A stretch of DNA of 64,000 nt from Bacillus sp. FJAT-49736 (GCF_018343615.1 NZ_JAGYPI010000002.1:205562-269561); one strand, 5' to 3'; shown: positions 37,317 to 45,291, counted from the first letter of the stretch. Notes: a model not told the origin generated them from the letters alone. A program made the numbers and translations.

Positions 37317-37880
37317 CTATAACGCTCCTTTTATCTTCAACTGTGAGAGCCTTTCGCCTATCTAAGTACATATTCTGTATGAAGTGGAAAAAATCCTCTC
37401 ACACGGCAGTTCTATTATACTACTTTATAAATTTTAACATTTAAACCTATGTAGTGACAACAAAAGTGGTGAAGAGGAATTGTTCCTCGATTGGAAAAAT
37501 GGTGAAGTTGGTGGTATTTCTGTGTAGATTGGTTTCCGATTATAAAATGGACAATTAGTATTCACCGTTGAATTTTGGGTTAAAACTGATGAAATTTCTT
37601 TGGAAAGTGCGGAAATTTTTCTAGTTTTCGATTATAACATGGGTTCAGATGTGGAAATTGGGGTCAAATGTTACATTTTAAGATGAGGTGGACAAGCTTT
37701 CTTTTTCAAAACAGGCAATCATTCCATTATTCTCGCGAAAATAGCATATATTCTCGCTAAATTACTCCCTATTCTCGCGAAAATGACACTTAATCTCGCG
37801 AAATTTAGGTTTATTCTCGCGAATCGGTACTTTAGGCCTACATTTTAATATCTCCAAACAAAAAAAGACAAGCCGCCTAA
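37317..37880. other. Intergenic region upstream of secA
   Basis: About 560 bases without a gene. It holds a 21-bp phased array (37730-37826) near the DUF1028 gene end. Between 37450 and 37700 the AT-rich DNA has GGAAATT/GGAAAAAT words but no clear order. Confidence 0.5.
37730..37826 (+). repeat. 21-bp phased array, CTCGCGAA class (array 3, five units)
   Basis: The core CTCG begins at 37732, 37753, 37774, 37795 and 37816, four steps of exactly 21 bp. Unit 2 has CTCGCTAA; the others are CTCGCGAA. The intervening 10 bases differ in every unit. It lies about 56 bp past the 3' end of the DUF1028 gene. Confidence 0.94.
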
Positions 37881-37890
37881 TCAGCGCTTG
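37866..37890 (-). terminator. Probable terminator of the DUF1028 gene
   Basis: Imperfect AAGCGCT / AGGCGGCTT hairpin overlapping the last codons, followed by TCTTTTTTTG on the minus strand. Two bulged G residues make it weaker than others here. Confidence 0.55.
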
Positions 37891-38714
37891 CCCATCATAT
37901 AATCCAATATGTCCAAATCAATTTTTCCGTCTTCCTGCTCGCGCATTTCAAAATTTTCGGTGTGAATGTATTTTTTCAATGCAGAAGATAGTGAGTCATT
38001 ACCGTTCAAATATCCATGTCTCGCAAGCTGATCTTTTAGCTGGCTTTCAACCACTCCGCTTATCTCTACGACCCGTTCTGGCTTTGATTTTGCAAAATAA
38101 AGTTGCTGGAGATAGTAGATTCGGATGAGTTCGTTTATTGGATCCGGATGTTCGTCTACCCGAAGATCAATAAATCTATCATTGTAACCACCGTAGCCAC
38201 CTTTTTCTTTTACTACTAAGAGAGCTGCTGATTGCATACCGCGGGAGTCCCCGCCAGCTGCTTGCCCTGCATTCAATGCTTTCAATAATCGTTCTGCAAG
38301 TGTCCCTTTTGTTTCAGTAAAAGTTCGTGCCATTGCGTCTACCGTATTTTCATCGACTAAAATATTTCCCTGAGCAGCAAAGTATTCACCGGTTACACCG
38401 CCGGCCCAGTCATAGCACTTGCTTCCCGTAAAGGTTGCGGCACCACCTTTGAAGTCAACGACACCCACTTGTCTATACTCACAATCTTCATCTGCATCCG
38501 TTAAAATTTGTAATACTTCTGCTGCTGACTTTCCTTGCTCTAACAGCTCTAACCCCTCAGGACCGTAGGCTGTATTAGCATACGATTGAGTTGCAATCGC
38601 TCCGACGCCTGCCTTCGCAAACGGAACAACCGCTCCGACACCAAGAAACTTGGATTGTACTGCTATCCCCCACTCTTTTTCAACAGGATCATAGCCAACA
38701 ATTGAAAATGTCAT
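37881..38714 (-). CDS. DUF1028 family protein (Ntn-hydrolase-like)
   Basis: 277 residues. The N-terminal MTFSIVGYDPVEKEWGIAVQSKFLGVGAVVPFA and AGVGAIATQSYAN blocks, and GEYFAAQGNILV and GDSRGMQSAALLVV further on, define DUF1028, which is related to Ntn hydrolases. Substrate unknown. ATG 38714 is chosen over 38729 because GGGGG then has 8-base spacing. Follows the chromate transporter genes closely and is probably co-transcribed, an arrangement not part of the ywrABCD set I recall. Confidence 0.85.
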   Translation of the reverse strand: MTFSIVGYDPVEKEWGIAVQSKFLGVGAVVPFAKAGVGAIATQSYANTAYGPEGLELLEQGKSAAEVLQILTDADEDCEYRQVGVVDFKGGAATFTGSKCYDWAGGVTGEYFAAQGNILVDENTVDAMARTFTETKGTLAERLLKALNAGQAAGGDSRGMQSAALLVVKEKGGYGGYNDRFIDLRVDEHPDPINELIRIYYLQQLYFAKSKPERVVEISGVVESQLKDQLARHGYLNGNDSLSSALKKYIHTENFEMREQEDGKIDLDILDYMMGKR

Positions 38715-38730
38715 CTCCCATACCCCCATA

Positions 38731-39264
38731 TTAATTTCCTAGAAAAATTGCTCCGTACACTAAAGCCCCGCAAATTACGTAGACAGGACTTACCTTCCAT
38801 TTTTCTAAAAGCAATAAACTAACAATTCCAATGATTGCGGTTTGAAGAATCCCAACCCCTTTGTAAGAGGTCGTGAAAAAATCAATCGTCATGACACCCA
38901 AAAGAACCGCAATCGCTGGGCGTACAAGCTTCGTCATATTTTTCACCTTGGCAGTATCTTTATATTTCATTAATATGCCTAGTAATGCAATGATTAAAAT
39001 TAGAGATGGGGCTACACAGGCAATCAAAGCGACAATAGCACCAAGAACCCCGCCTTGTGAGTAGCCGATGTATCCCGCCATCTTCGTTGCAATTGGACCA
39101 GGTAAAGCATTTCCGAGGGCAACCATTTCACTAAATTCATGAACGGTAAACCAGTGGTAACGATCCACCACCTCATGCTCGAGCAGTGGAATCGTTGCCG
39201 GTCCTCCACCATAGCCCAAAAGATTAGCCATGAAGTTCGCTAAGAAAATTTTCCAGTAAATCAT
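38731..39264 (-). CDS. Short-chain chromate transporter subunit (CHR family, second half)
   Basis: 177 residues, about five helices, one CHR domain: LGYGGGPATIPLLEHEVV and NALPGPIATKMAGYIGY. Short CHR proteins work as pairs that together equal one full-length ChrA and export chromate. It overlaps the partner gene by an ATGA. Matches B. subtilis ywrA/ywrB in context. Confidence 0.88.
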   Translation of the reverse strand: MIYWKIFLANFMANLLGYGGGPATIPLLEHEVVDRYHWFTVHEFSEMVALGNALPGPIATKMAGYIGYSQGGVLGAIVALIACVAPSLILIIALLGILMKYKDTAKVKNMTKLVRPAIAVLLGVMTIDFFTTSYKGVGILQTAIIGIVSLLLLEKWKVSPVYVICGALVYGAIFLGN

Positions 39265-39821
39265 GATGCCTTCACCTGCTTTTCTTCCTTCTTATTTTTG
39301 GAAAGAAGTGCGGAAACGAGAAGGGCAGCAATTAAGATTGCCGGGTGAATTCCTAATATTTGCATCACTACAATGCTAATAATAACGAGTATTACGGTTG
39401 CAACCCAACCCATAGTATTATTCGATTTTTTTATAAAATCCCATGTTAAAGAGCCTAGCATGACACCCGCTATCGGGATAACTGCTTTTGACATACCGTT
39501 CACCCAAGGCTTATCCTTATAAGCTTGCAAAACGGTTAATAAAACAATCAATAAAACGACAGTCGGAAGTACAGTACCTGCAAGTGCACTAAGCATTCCC
39601 CAGAAGCCGCCTACCCGCCAGCCGATGTAGCCTGACATTTTCGTATTAATGGGACCTGGAAGCGTGTTGGCTAACGCTAAAATATCGGAGAATTCTTCAT
39701 CTTCCATCCATTTGTATATGTCCACGACCTCCCGCTTCATCAACGGAATAGCCGAAAGTCCTCCCCCGTATCCAAGCATTCCCGACCGGAAAAAGGCCAC
39801 AAATATATCCCATGTTTTCAC
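39261..39821 (-). CDS. Short-chain chromate transporter subunit (CHR family, first half)
   Basis: 186 residues with LGYGGGLSAIPLMKREVVD and NTLPGPINTKMSGYIGW, the same fold as its neighbour but clearly diverged, as expected for an antiparallel pair. GTG 39821 follows AAAGGAATGTGA. A dispersed repeat element lies about 70 bp upstream. Confidence 0.88.
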   Translation of the reverse strand: MKTWDIFVAFFRSGMLGYGGGLSAIPLMKREVVDIYKWMEDEEFSDILALANTLPGPINTKMSGYIGWRVGGFWGMLSALAGTVLPTVVLLIVLLTVLQAYKDKPWVNGMSKAVIPIAGVMLGSLTWDFIKKSNNTMGWVATVILVIISIVVMQILGIHPAILIAALLVSALLSKNKKEEKQVKAS

Positions 39822-39849
39822 AATATCACATTCCTTTTTTGTGTCTTCA

Positions 39850-40000
39850 AAGGTTGTTTTAGTTTGAGACTTTGCACCTTATTAAGAAAAAGATGCCCTG
39901 AAACTTAGCCAATTATTGATGTAAGCAAATATGGTTACTTCTCGAATGTTTTTTAATGACCTGGTAACTAATGTTTTCGTGAACAAAAGCAACCTGCCAT
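39850..40000 (-). repeat. Interspersed intergenic element, copy D
   Basis: Minus strand: GTTGCTTTTGTTCACGAAAAC near the far end and GTTTCAGGGCATCTTTTTCTTAATAAGG near the gene. The core is at 39891-39899, 69 bp before the chromate transporter start. The first half is more diverged than in copies A and C. The remaining DNA to 40087 has no gene. Confidence 0.55.
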
Positions 40001-40087
40001 CCACACATATACAACCTTCAAAAACGATTTACCTACCAAGTTTTAACTTTTTCACTCTTTAATTAGCCATGTTCAGAAAATTCCATA

Positions 40088-41698
40088 TCAATATACTGCA
40101 ATAGATCCGTCCGTTCTAGATTCTGTTCCACCCATCAGAACTCCTGTTTCAGGATTGCGCCAAATCACTTGCCCACGGCCAAAACCACCGTTATCTGTTG
40201 CAATTTGAATTTGATGTCCTTTACGTATCAACGCTTGAGCAATGTGAAGCGGAAAATGCGATTCTACCTGAATCTTTTTCCCTTCGATCCATTGCCACCT
40301 CGGTGCATCCAGTGCGGCCTGCGGATTCAAATGAAAATCGATGGTATTCATAATCACCTGAAAATGTCCTTGCGGCTGCATATATCCGCCCATGACACCG
40401 AAAGGTCCAACAGCCTGATTTCCCTTTGTTAAAAATCCTGGAATGATGGTATGGTACGTTTTCTTTCCTGGCTTCAATGCATTCGGATGATCCTCCTCCA
40501 AGGAGAAATCCGCCCCGCGATTCTGCAATGCAATACCGGTACCAGGGACCACAATGCCAGATCCGAACCCCATGTAATTGCTCTGGATGAAGGACACCAT
40601 ATTGCCTTCTCCGTCGGCAGCTGCCAGGTAGACGGTTCCTCCACTAGGAGGCGTATATGGCTCAGGAGTGAGCGCTTCTTCGCCGATAAGCGCGCGGCGT
40701 TCCGCTGCATATTCCTCCGATAGAAGATGGTCTACTTCTACTCTCATGTGCCGGATATCAGAAATATGTGCCTTTCCATCTGTAAAGGCAAGCTTCATCG
40801 CTTCAATCTGTTTATGATAAGTATCGATGGTTTCTTTTTCAGTAAAATCAAAGCCTTTAGCAATGTTAAGCGCCATAAGAGCTACCAAGCCTTGCCCATT
40901 AGGTGGGATTTCCCAAACGTCATAACCTCTATAGTACGTTGAGATCGGCTCCACCCATTCTGCACGATAATCCGCTAAATCTTCTTTCGATAAAAAGCCA
41001 TTATGTTCTTGTACATAATCAGCAATTTTTTCTGCTAATGGACCGCGATAAAAGCTTTCTGCATCTGTCTCAGCAATTTCCCGTAAGGTGCTCGCATGTC
41101 CTGGTGATCGCCAAATCTCCCCAATCTCCGGTGCTCTTCCATCCGGTGCGAAGGTTTCAAACCACGACCGGAATTCCTCCCCTGTCATGTTCTGCTTATA
41201 GATGCGATACGCGGATTTCCAATACTTCCCTAGAATCGGCGTTAATGGATATCCCTCTTCTGCATAACGAATGGCTGGTTCTAATACTTCCTTTAAAGAC
41301 AGGCGTCCAAATTTTTTCGAAAGCTCTGCCCATCCGGAAGGAGTTCCTGGGACGGTGACAGGCACCACGCCGTGGACTGGCATTTTTTCATAGCCACGTT
41401 CCCGTAATGCTTCAATGGAAATCGATTTTGGGGAGGGACCGCTTGCATTTAATCCGTGAAGCTTCCCTTCTGTCCAAACAAGCGCAAAGCAATCAGAACC
41501 AATTCCATTCGATGTCGGCTCCACCACCGTTAGTGCAGCAGCAGTCGCAATTGCTGCATCGATAGCATTCCCGCCATTTTTGAGAATCTCAATACCTGCC
41601 TGGGCTGCCAACGGCTGTGATGTTGCAACCATGCCGTTTTTGGCAAAAACGGTATTTCTTGTAGATGGATATGGTTGATATAAGTGATCAAGATTCAC
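40088..41698 (-). CDS. ywrD: Gamma-glutamyltransferase-like protein (YwrD type)
   Basis: 536 residues, Ntn-hydrolase fold. MVATSQPLAAQAGIEILKNGGNAIDAAIA at the N-terminus, the candidate autocleavage and catalytic Thr in PPSGGTVYLAAADGEGNMVSF, and GVMGGYMQPQGHFQV near the end. There is no signal peptide, so it is cytosolic, unlike the secreted GGT of B. subtilis. The substrate may be glutathione-like or another gamma-glutamyl compound. GTG 41698 follows AAAGGAG with good spacing; the ATG at 41719 lacks a site. Context corresponds to ywrABCD. Confidence 0.88.
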   Translation of the reverse strand: MNLDHLYQPYPSTRNTVFAKNGMVATSQPLAAQAGIEILKNGGNAIDAAIATAAALTVVEPTSNGIGSDCFALVWTEGKLHGLNASGPSPKSISIEALRERGYEKMPVHGVVPVTVPGTPSGWAELSKKFGRLSLKEVLEPAIRYAEEGYPLTPILGKYWKSAYRIYKQNMTGEEFRSWFETFAPDGRAPEIGEIWRSPGHASTLREIAETDAESFYRGPLAEKIADYVQEHNGFLSKEDLADYRAEWVEPISTYYRGYDVWEIPPNGQGLVALMALNIAKGFDFTEKETIDTYHKQIEAMKLAFTDGKAHISDIRHMRVEVDHLLSEEYAAERRALIGEEALTPEPYTPPSGGTVYLAAADGEGNMVSFIQSNYMGFGSGIVVPGTGIALQNRGADFSLEEDHPNALKPGKKTYHTIIPGFLTKGNQAVGPFGVMGGYMQPQGHFQVIMNTIDFHLNPQAALDAPRWQWIEGKKIQVESHFPLHIAQALIRKGHQIQIATDNGGFGRGQVIWRNPETGVLMGGTESRTDGSIAVY

Positions 41699-41845
41699 AA
41701 TTTCGCACTCCTTTATCATTTGTAAAGCAAATCAGCATTTTTGTTTTACAAACGTAATCATTATCTATGATTATAGTAAAAAAACAGCTTTATGACCACT
41801 ATTTTTCTACAAATTTCTTAATCTTTTGATTTAGCCGGGAATATA

Positions 41846-41938
41846 GGCACGAAATAGCCAACGATTGGCACGAATTGCATACGAATTGGCACGAAACGAG
41901 TATTTATTGTCCTGAAATCAAAGCAGAATGGCACGAAT
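41846..41938 (+). repeat. 21-bp phased array, GGCACGAA class (array 4, five units)
   Basis: Cores begin at 41846, 41867, 41888, 41909 (decayed, GTCCTGAA) and 41930; each step is 21 bp. Between cores the sequence varies. It lies about 29 bp past the 3' end of the Lrp-type regulator gene. Confidence 0.92.
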
Positions 41939-41966
41939 TATATCTTTATACCTACAGACAGGAAAT

Positions 41967-42416
41967 TTATAGCTTCAAACCATTCCTGCTCTTAAATCTC
42001 CGTAATAAAATATTACTCTCCACTCTTGTAATACCCTCCAGGTTGTAAAGCTCATTGTTGATAAAATGTTCCAGGCTAGTAAAATCATCGACTAGCACAT
42101 GCATATGTAGTGTACTCGGTCCTGTCATTTGATAGCAGCTTGCCACACTAGGGTTATCCGCTAATTTTTGGGCAACCTCTACCAAATAGGCCGGCTCGCA
42201 ATCCACCTCGAAAAAGGCGGAAACATGCTTTCCGATTTTTTCCGAATTAATCACGACGGAAAACTTTTCGATTACCCCATTATTCATCAAATGTTGAACT
42301 CGCTCACGAACCGCCACTCGTGATAAATTTAATTGCTTTCCGATATCCGCATAGGATAATCGCCCATTATCTGTTAAAAGCTGAAGGATTTTACGATCAA
42401 TATCATCTATTTTCAT
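41967..42416 (-). CDS. ywrC: Lrp/AsnC-family regulator (YwrC-like)
   Basis: 149 residues: N-terminal helix-turn-helix (DRKILQLLTDNGRLSYADIGKQLNLSRVAVRERVQ) and a C-terminal RAM domain (about 70-145). In B. subtilis YwrC stands beside ywrD and the chromate genes and has been reported to control them. The order here (regulator, ywrD-like, chromate pair) agrees. GAGGTGTACCG precedes ATG 42416. Confidence 0.87.
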   Translation of the reverse strand: MKIDDIDRKILQLLTDNGRLSYADIGKQLNLSRVAVRERVQHLMNNGVIEKFSVVINSEKIGKHVSAFFEVDCEPAYLVEVAQKLADNPSVASCYQMTGPSTLHMHVLVDDFTSLEHFINNELYNLEGITRVESNILLRRFKSRNGLKL

Positions 42417-42507
42417 CGGTACACCTCGTGTAAAAGTCTATTTTTTCATAGTCATACTCCTAGTTATATTATATCGTAACCCATACGGGAATTTGCAGTC
42501 GCAAAAA

Positions 42508-42536
42508 AAATCCGCAGCGACATTAGCTACGGATTT
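42508..42536 (-). terminator. Terminator of hpf
   Basis: AAATCCG / CGGATTT stem extended by AGC/GCT, with TTTTTTTTGCG on the minus strand, 9 bp beyond the stop. Confidence 0.9.
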
Positions 42537-42544
42537 GTCATTCT

Positions 42545-43099
42545 TTATTTTGTTTCTATTAAGCCATACTTTCCATCCTTGCGACGGTATACAATATTAG
42601 TTTGATTTGTTTCAGAATCAGTATAGACAAAGAAGTTATGGCCAAGTAGGTTCATTTGTAAGACCGCTTCCTCGCTATCCATCGGTTTTAGGTCAAATTG
42701 TTTTGTACGCACAACCTCTAAATCATTTTCTTCCTCATCCACTAGAACGCTGGAGCTGACGTTGGTTGCGAAAAACTCTCTATGGTTCCCTTGCTCTCGG
42801 AGCTTTCGGTTTACTTTTGTCTTATGTTTACGAATTTGTCTTTCCAATTTATCCGTTATTAAATCAATAGCAGCATACATATCCTCATTTACTTCCTCTG
42901 CTCTTAACACTAGTTGCGGCATTGGAATAGTTACTTCTACCTTTGATGCCTTCCCTTGATACACTTTCAAGTTCACATGGACATTGGTGTCAGGCACCTC
43001 GATAAAATAACGTTCTAGCTTGCTGACTTTCTTTTCAACGTATTCTCTTATTGCTGGAGTTACCTCAATGTTTTCGCCACGAATGTTGTAGTTCATCAT
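42545..43099 (-). CDS. hpf: Ribosome hibernation promoting factor, long form (HPF/YvyD)
   Basis: 184 residues: N-terminal HPF domain about 1-100 (MNYNIRGENIEVTPAIREYVEKKVSKLERYF start, KLERQIRKHK end) and a C-terminal dimerisation domain about 125-184 (EEAVLQMNLLGHNFFVYTDSETNQTNIVYRRKDGKYGLIE). Long HPF pairs 70S ribosomes into 100S dimers in stationary phase or stress. In B. subtilis it precedes secA; here five genes separate them. A TAGGAGGAGTCC site precedes the start. Confidence 0.95.
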   Translation of the reverse strand: MMNYNIRGENIEVTPAIREYVEKKVSKLERYFIEVPDTNVHVNLKVYQGKASKVEVTIPMPQLVLRAEEVNEDMYAAIDLITDKLERQIRKHKTKVNRKLREQGNHREFFATNVSSSVLVDEEENDLEVVRTKQFDLKPMDSEEAVLQMNLLGHNFFVYTDSETNQTNIVYRRKDGKYGLIETK

Positions 43100-43194
43100 A
43101 TGGACTCCTCCTATTTTGGCTGTGTTCCTTTGCTAAGGCTTGTCTTTCCCTTTCATAGGTAACACTTTGCCTTTTTTTATTGCTATGATTATAT

Positions 43195-43230
43195 ATTTCT
43201 ATTATACACGTCTATATTCCTGCTTAAACC
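43195..43230 (-). promoter_or_regulatory. Overlapping sigma-B and sigma-H type promoters of hpf
   Basis: Minus strand: GTTTAA (43224-43229), 14-bp spacer, GTGTAT (43204-43209), a good sigma-B match. Overlapping it is GCAGGAATA, 12 bases, ATAGAAATA, close to the sigma-H consensus. In B. subtilis this gene is known to use both factors. About 110 bases of leader remain before the start codon. Confidence 0.65.
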
Positions 43231-43508
43231 TAAAAAAAATTTGTCGAATTTCTCGGGAAATAAAAAAAATGTCGAAATGCACATCCTTCCAAGGACAATA
43301 CCCCAAAATATTTTCCAGTTCTTTAAGGCATACACCCAAACCGCCTACCCATCATTTTCATATTCTTTATCAAGGCTGTTTTCCTAATAGTGTTGTTTTT
43401 CTTCATCGAGGGCTTGAAAAGGGCCATTCAAAAGGATAACACTCGATGGAAAAACAGCAAAATGAAAGAAAAGAGCCTTAATTATAAAAATATTTATGAG
43501 GAGGAAAA
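43231..43508. other. Divergent intergenic region
   Basis: Between hpf promoters and the glycine-rich gene. AT-rich, no gene supported. The GAGGAGGAAAA site of the downstream gene is at its right end. Confidence 0.4.
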
Positions 43509-43778
43509 ATGATGCATCCTGATTTTCAATATAATTATGGTGTACCGATGCAAGATGAGAGAATATGGGGAAGACCTGGTTTTGGCTGGGGCAGGCCTGG
43601 TTTCGGTTGGGGTAGACCCGGCTTTGGTTGGGGTCGACCTTGGGGCTTTGGATTCGGAGCTCCATTCTTAGGAGGTCTTGCAGGCGGTTTAGCAGCTGGT
43701 GCTTTATTAGGACCTGGATTATATGGCGGATGGGGATATCCGTACGGAGGATTTGGATACCCAGGATTCTATTGGTGA
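43509..43778 (+). CDS. Glycine-rich repeat protein, possibly spore or envelope associated
   Basis: 89 residues. After MMHPDFQYNYGVPMQDERIW come three exact GRPGFGW heptads and a variant GRPWGFGFG, then a glycine-zipper-like hydrophobic stretch (LGGLAGGLAAGALLGP) and a G/Y-rich tail. This composition recalls small spore-coat or envelope-associated proteins of Bacilli, but I cannot name it. GAGGAGGAAAA precedes ATG 43509. One of few plus-strand genes in this part. Confidence 0.8.
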   Translation: MMHPDFQYNYGVPMQDERIWGRPGFGWGRPGFGWGRPGFGWGRPWGFGFGAPFLGGLAGGLAAGALLGPGLYGGWGYPYGGFGYPGFYW

Positions 43779-43794
43779 TTTAAAAAATAAAAAG

Positions 43795-43820
43795 GAGGCT
43801 TTTTCATATGAAAAAGCCTC
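43795..43820 (+). terminator. Terminator of the glycine-rich gene
   Basis: Perfect 13-bp stem GAGGCTTTTTCAT / ATGAAAAAGCCTC with almost no loop. It is followed by TTCATTGTCTG, a weak T tract, but the arms themselves contain T5/A5 and may work both ways. Confidence 0.7.
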
Positions 43821-43862
43821 TTCATTGTCTGCTGTTTGTAAAAAGTGCCAATCCTTACTGAC

Positions 43863-44861
43863 TTACAATATACCAACCAAATTTAGATCCACAATCGGCT
43901 CATTTTTTTCAATGCGTTCCTTAATTTCTTTCAACCAATGCTTTTCTCTCTCATTTCGCACTTCCACAGGCACCTTCTTGCTAAAGACGGAATAAAGGTC
44001 AACATCTCTCAGCTTCAAAAACAGTGGTATAGTTTCGAGGCATTCTTGCGAAAGCTCATTTTCCTCACGATATCCTTCTAAAAATGCCTGCAGAAATCCC
44101 ATCGCAAATTCATTCCGTTCCTCTTTTGTCCCATAAAAGTGATTACTATTTACGGAATAGTACAATGGAATTGCGATATCAGATGCATAAAAATGATAAC
44201 TAGCATCATCGAAATCAAAAATATGAATCGAATCTCCATCGTAAAAAAAGTTTCCATGATGGATATCACTGTGAATAAGCCCATAGGAATCCTTCGTCCT
44301 TGGTAATTTTGCAACTTCTTCTACTACTTTACGAGCCGCTTCCAAGGCCTCTTGTTCATTCTTCGGATAATATTCTTCTAGCTGCAGTAAGTCATTTTCA
44401 TCCCAATGATACCGAGGCTGGACCTTCTCCCCCGGCTGATATTTCTTTGTAAAATAATGCATTTTCCCGATTGTTTTACCCCAAATTCGATAAAGCTTAT
44501 CACTAAAGTCCCCCTGCTTCACTGGATTTCCAGGAGCTTTTTCAAACAGACTTGCATAGAAGTACGAATCCTCTGCCTCAAATGCTTCTACAGCCTTTCC
44601 GTTCGGAGAGAAAAAGACCCCTGGAATGCTAATCCCACAGTTATGTAGATATTGAATCCAATCCAGTTCCGACTCTAGTTCCTTTGGGGAACGATGAGTG
44701 CTGTGAGTCACCCTTAAAATCTTCGGTTCGCCGTTTTCATACACCTCAAACGCATAATTTTCAAATGCTCCAAGCTTTTTGAATTCAGGATCCAATTGAT
44801 ATGTCGATAATATTTTATTCATTACATCAGATGTAAATTGTTTTTCTACAGAATATTCCAT
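43863..44861 (-). CDS. APH-fold phosphotransferase (aminoglycoside/choline/homoserine kinase-like)
   Basis: 332 residues with the protein-kinase-like catalytic loop HSDIHHGNFFYDG near residue 198 and the metal-binding IFDFDDASYH near 215. The N-lobe Lys region is EPKILRVTHS. Substrates of this fold range from sugars and choline to antibiotics, so the target is unknown. ATG 44861 follows TGGGGGGAAATC; the frame to 44942 is an unused extension. Confidence 0.82.
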   Translation of the reverse strand: MEYSVEKQFTSDVMNKILSTYQLDPEFKKLGAFENYAFEVYENGEPKILRVTHSTHRSPKELESELDWIQYLHNCGISIPGVFFSPNGKAVEAFEAEDSYFYASLFEKAPGNPVKQGDFSDKLYRIWGKTIGKMHYFTKKYQPGEKVQPRYHWDENDLLQLEEYYPKNEQEALEAARKVVEEVAKLPRTKDSYGLIHSDIHHGNFFYDGDSIHIFDFDDASYHFYASDIAIPLYYSVNSNHFYGTKEERNEFAMGFLQAFLEGYREENELSQECLETIPLFLKLRDVDLYSVFSKKVPVEVRNEREKHWLKEIKERIEKNEPIVDLNLVGIL

Positions 44862-45187
44862 GATTTCCCCCCAATGTTCAAAATGTAATGCCGAACTATA
44901 TATATTAGACATTGGGACAGATTTAACCTGCTGAAAAATCATGGCGGGAGTTAACTTTATATAAAAATATACTCCGATCCAACCTATTATTTAAAATGCT
45001 CTGGGAACTCATTTTGATATATTCGCAACAGAATATAATATTGAATTCCACTTCAAATCTGTTCAGTATTAATGGATGATTTTCGATTTAAATCCCATTT
45101 ATTTTCGTTTAAATAAGGAATGAAAAGAACCTTTAATATCCCGGAAATGAATTCGCTTTCAAAAATGTATAAAAGGAGGAAATCGGT
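44862..45187. other. Intergenic region
   Basis: No gene supported. The TTTAAATAAGGAATG and AATCCC words show no clear pattern; a strong AAAGGAGG ribosome site at the right edge precedes a possible small ORF. Confidence 0.4.
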
Positions 45188-45280
45188 ATTGGGGAACAAG
45201 ATGATTTCTCACTAAGCTTTAAAGAGGGAAAACTGCTGCGGTTTATCGTTATCTCTCTATTGATCTCTACATATCTTTAA
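45188..45280 (+). CDS. Possible small membrane protein with AUU start
   Basis: AAAAGGAGGA (45171-45180) is a near-perfect ribosome site. Eight bases on lies ATT, opening a 30-codon frame: a charged N-terminal half (GEQDDFSLSFKEGKLL) and a hydrophobic end (RFIVISLLISTYL). An in-frame stop just upstream rules out a longer start. A competing 16-codon frame from ATG at 45165 is less sensible. Small membrane proteins of this shape exist in Bacilli, but an AUU start is rare; it could be a relic. Confidence 0.35.
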   Translation: MGEQDDFSLSFKEGKLLRFIVISLLISTYL

Positions 45281-45291
45281 CTCGTGCTTAT

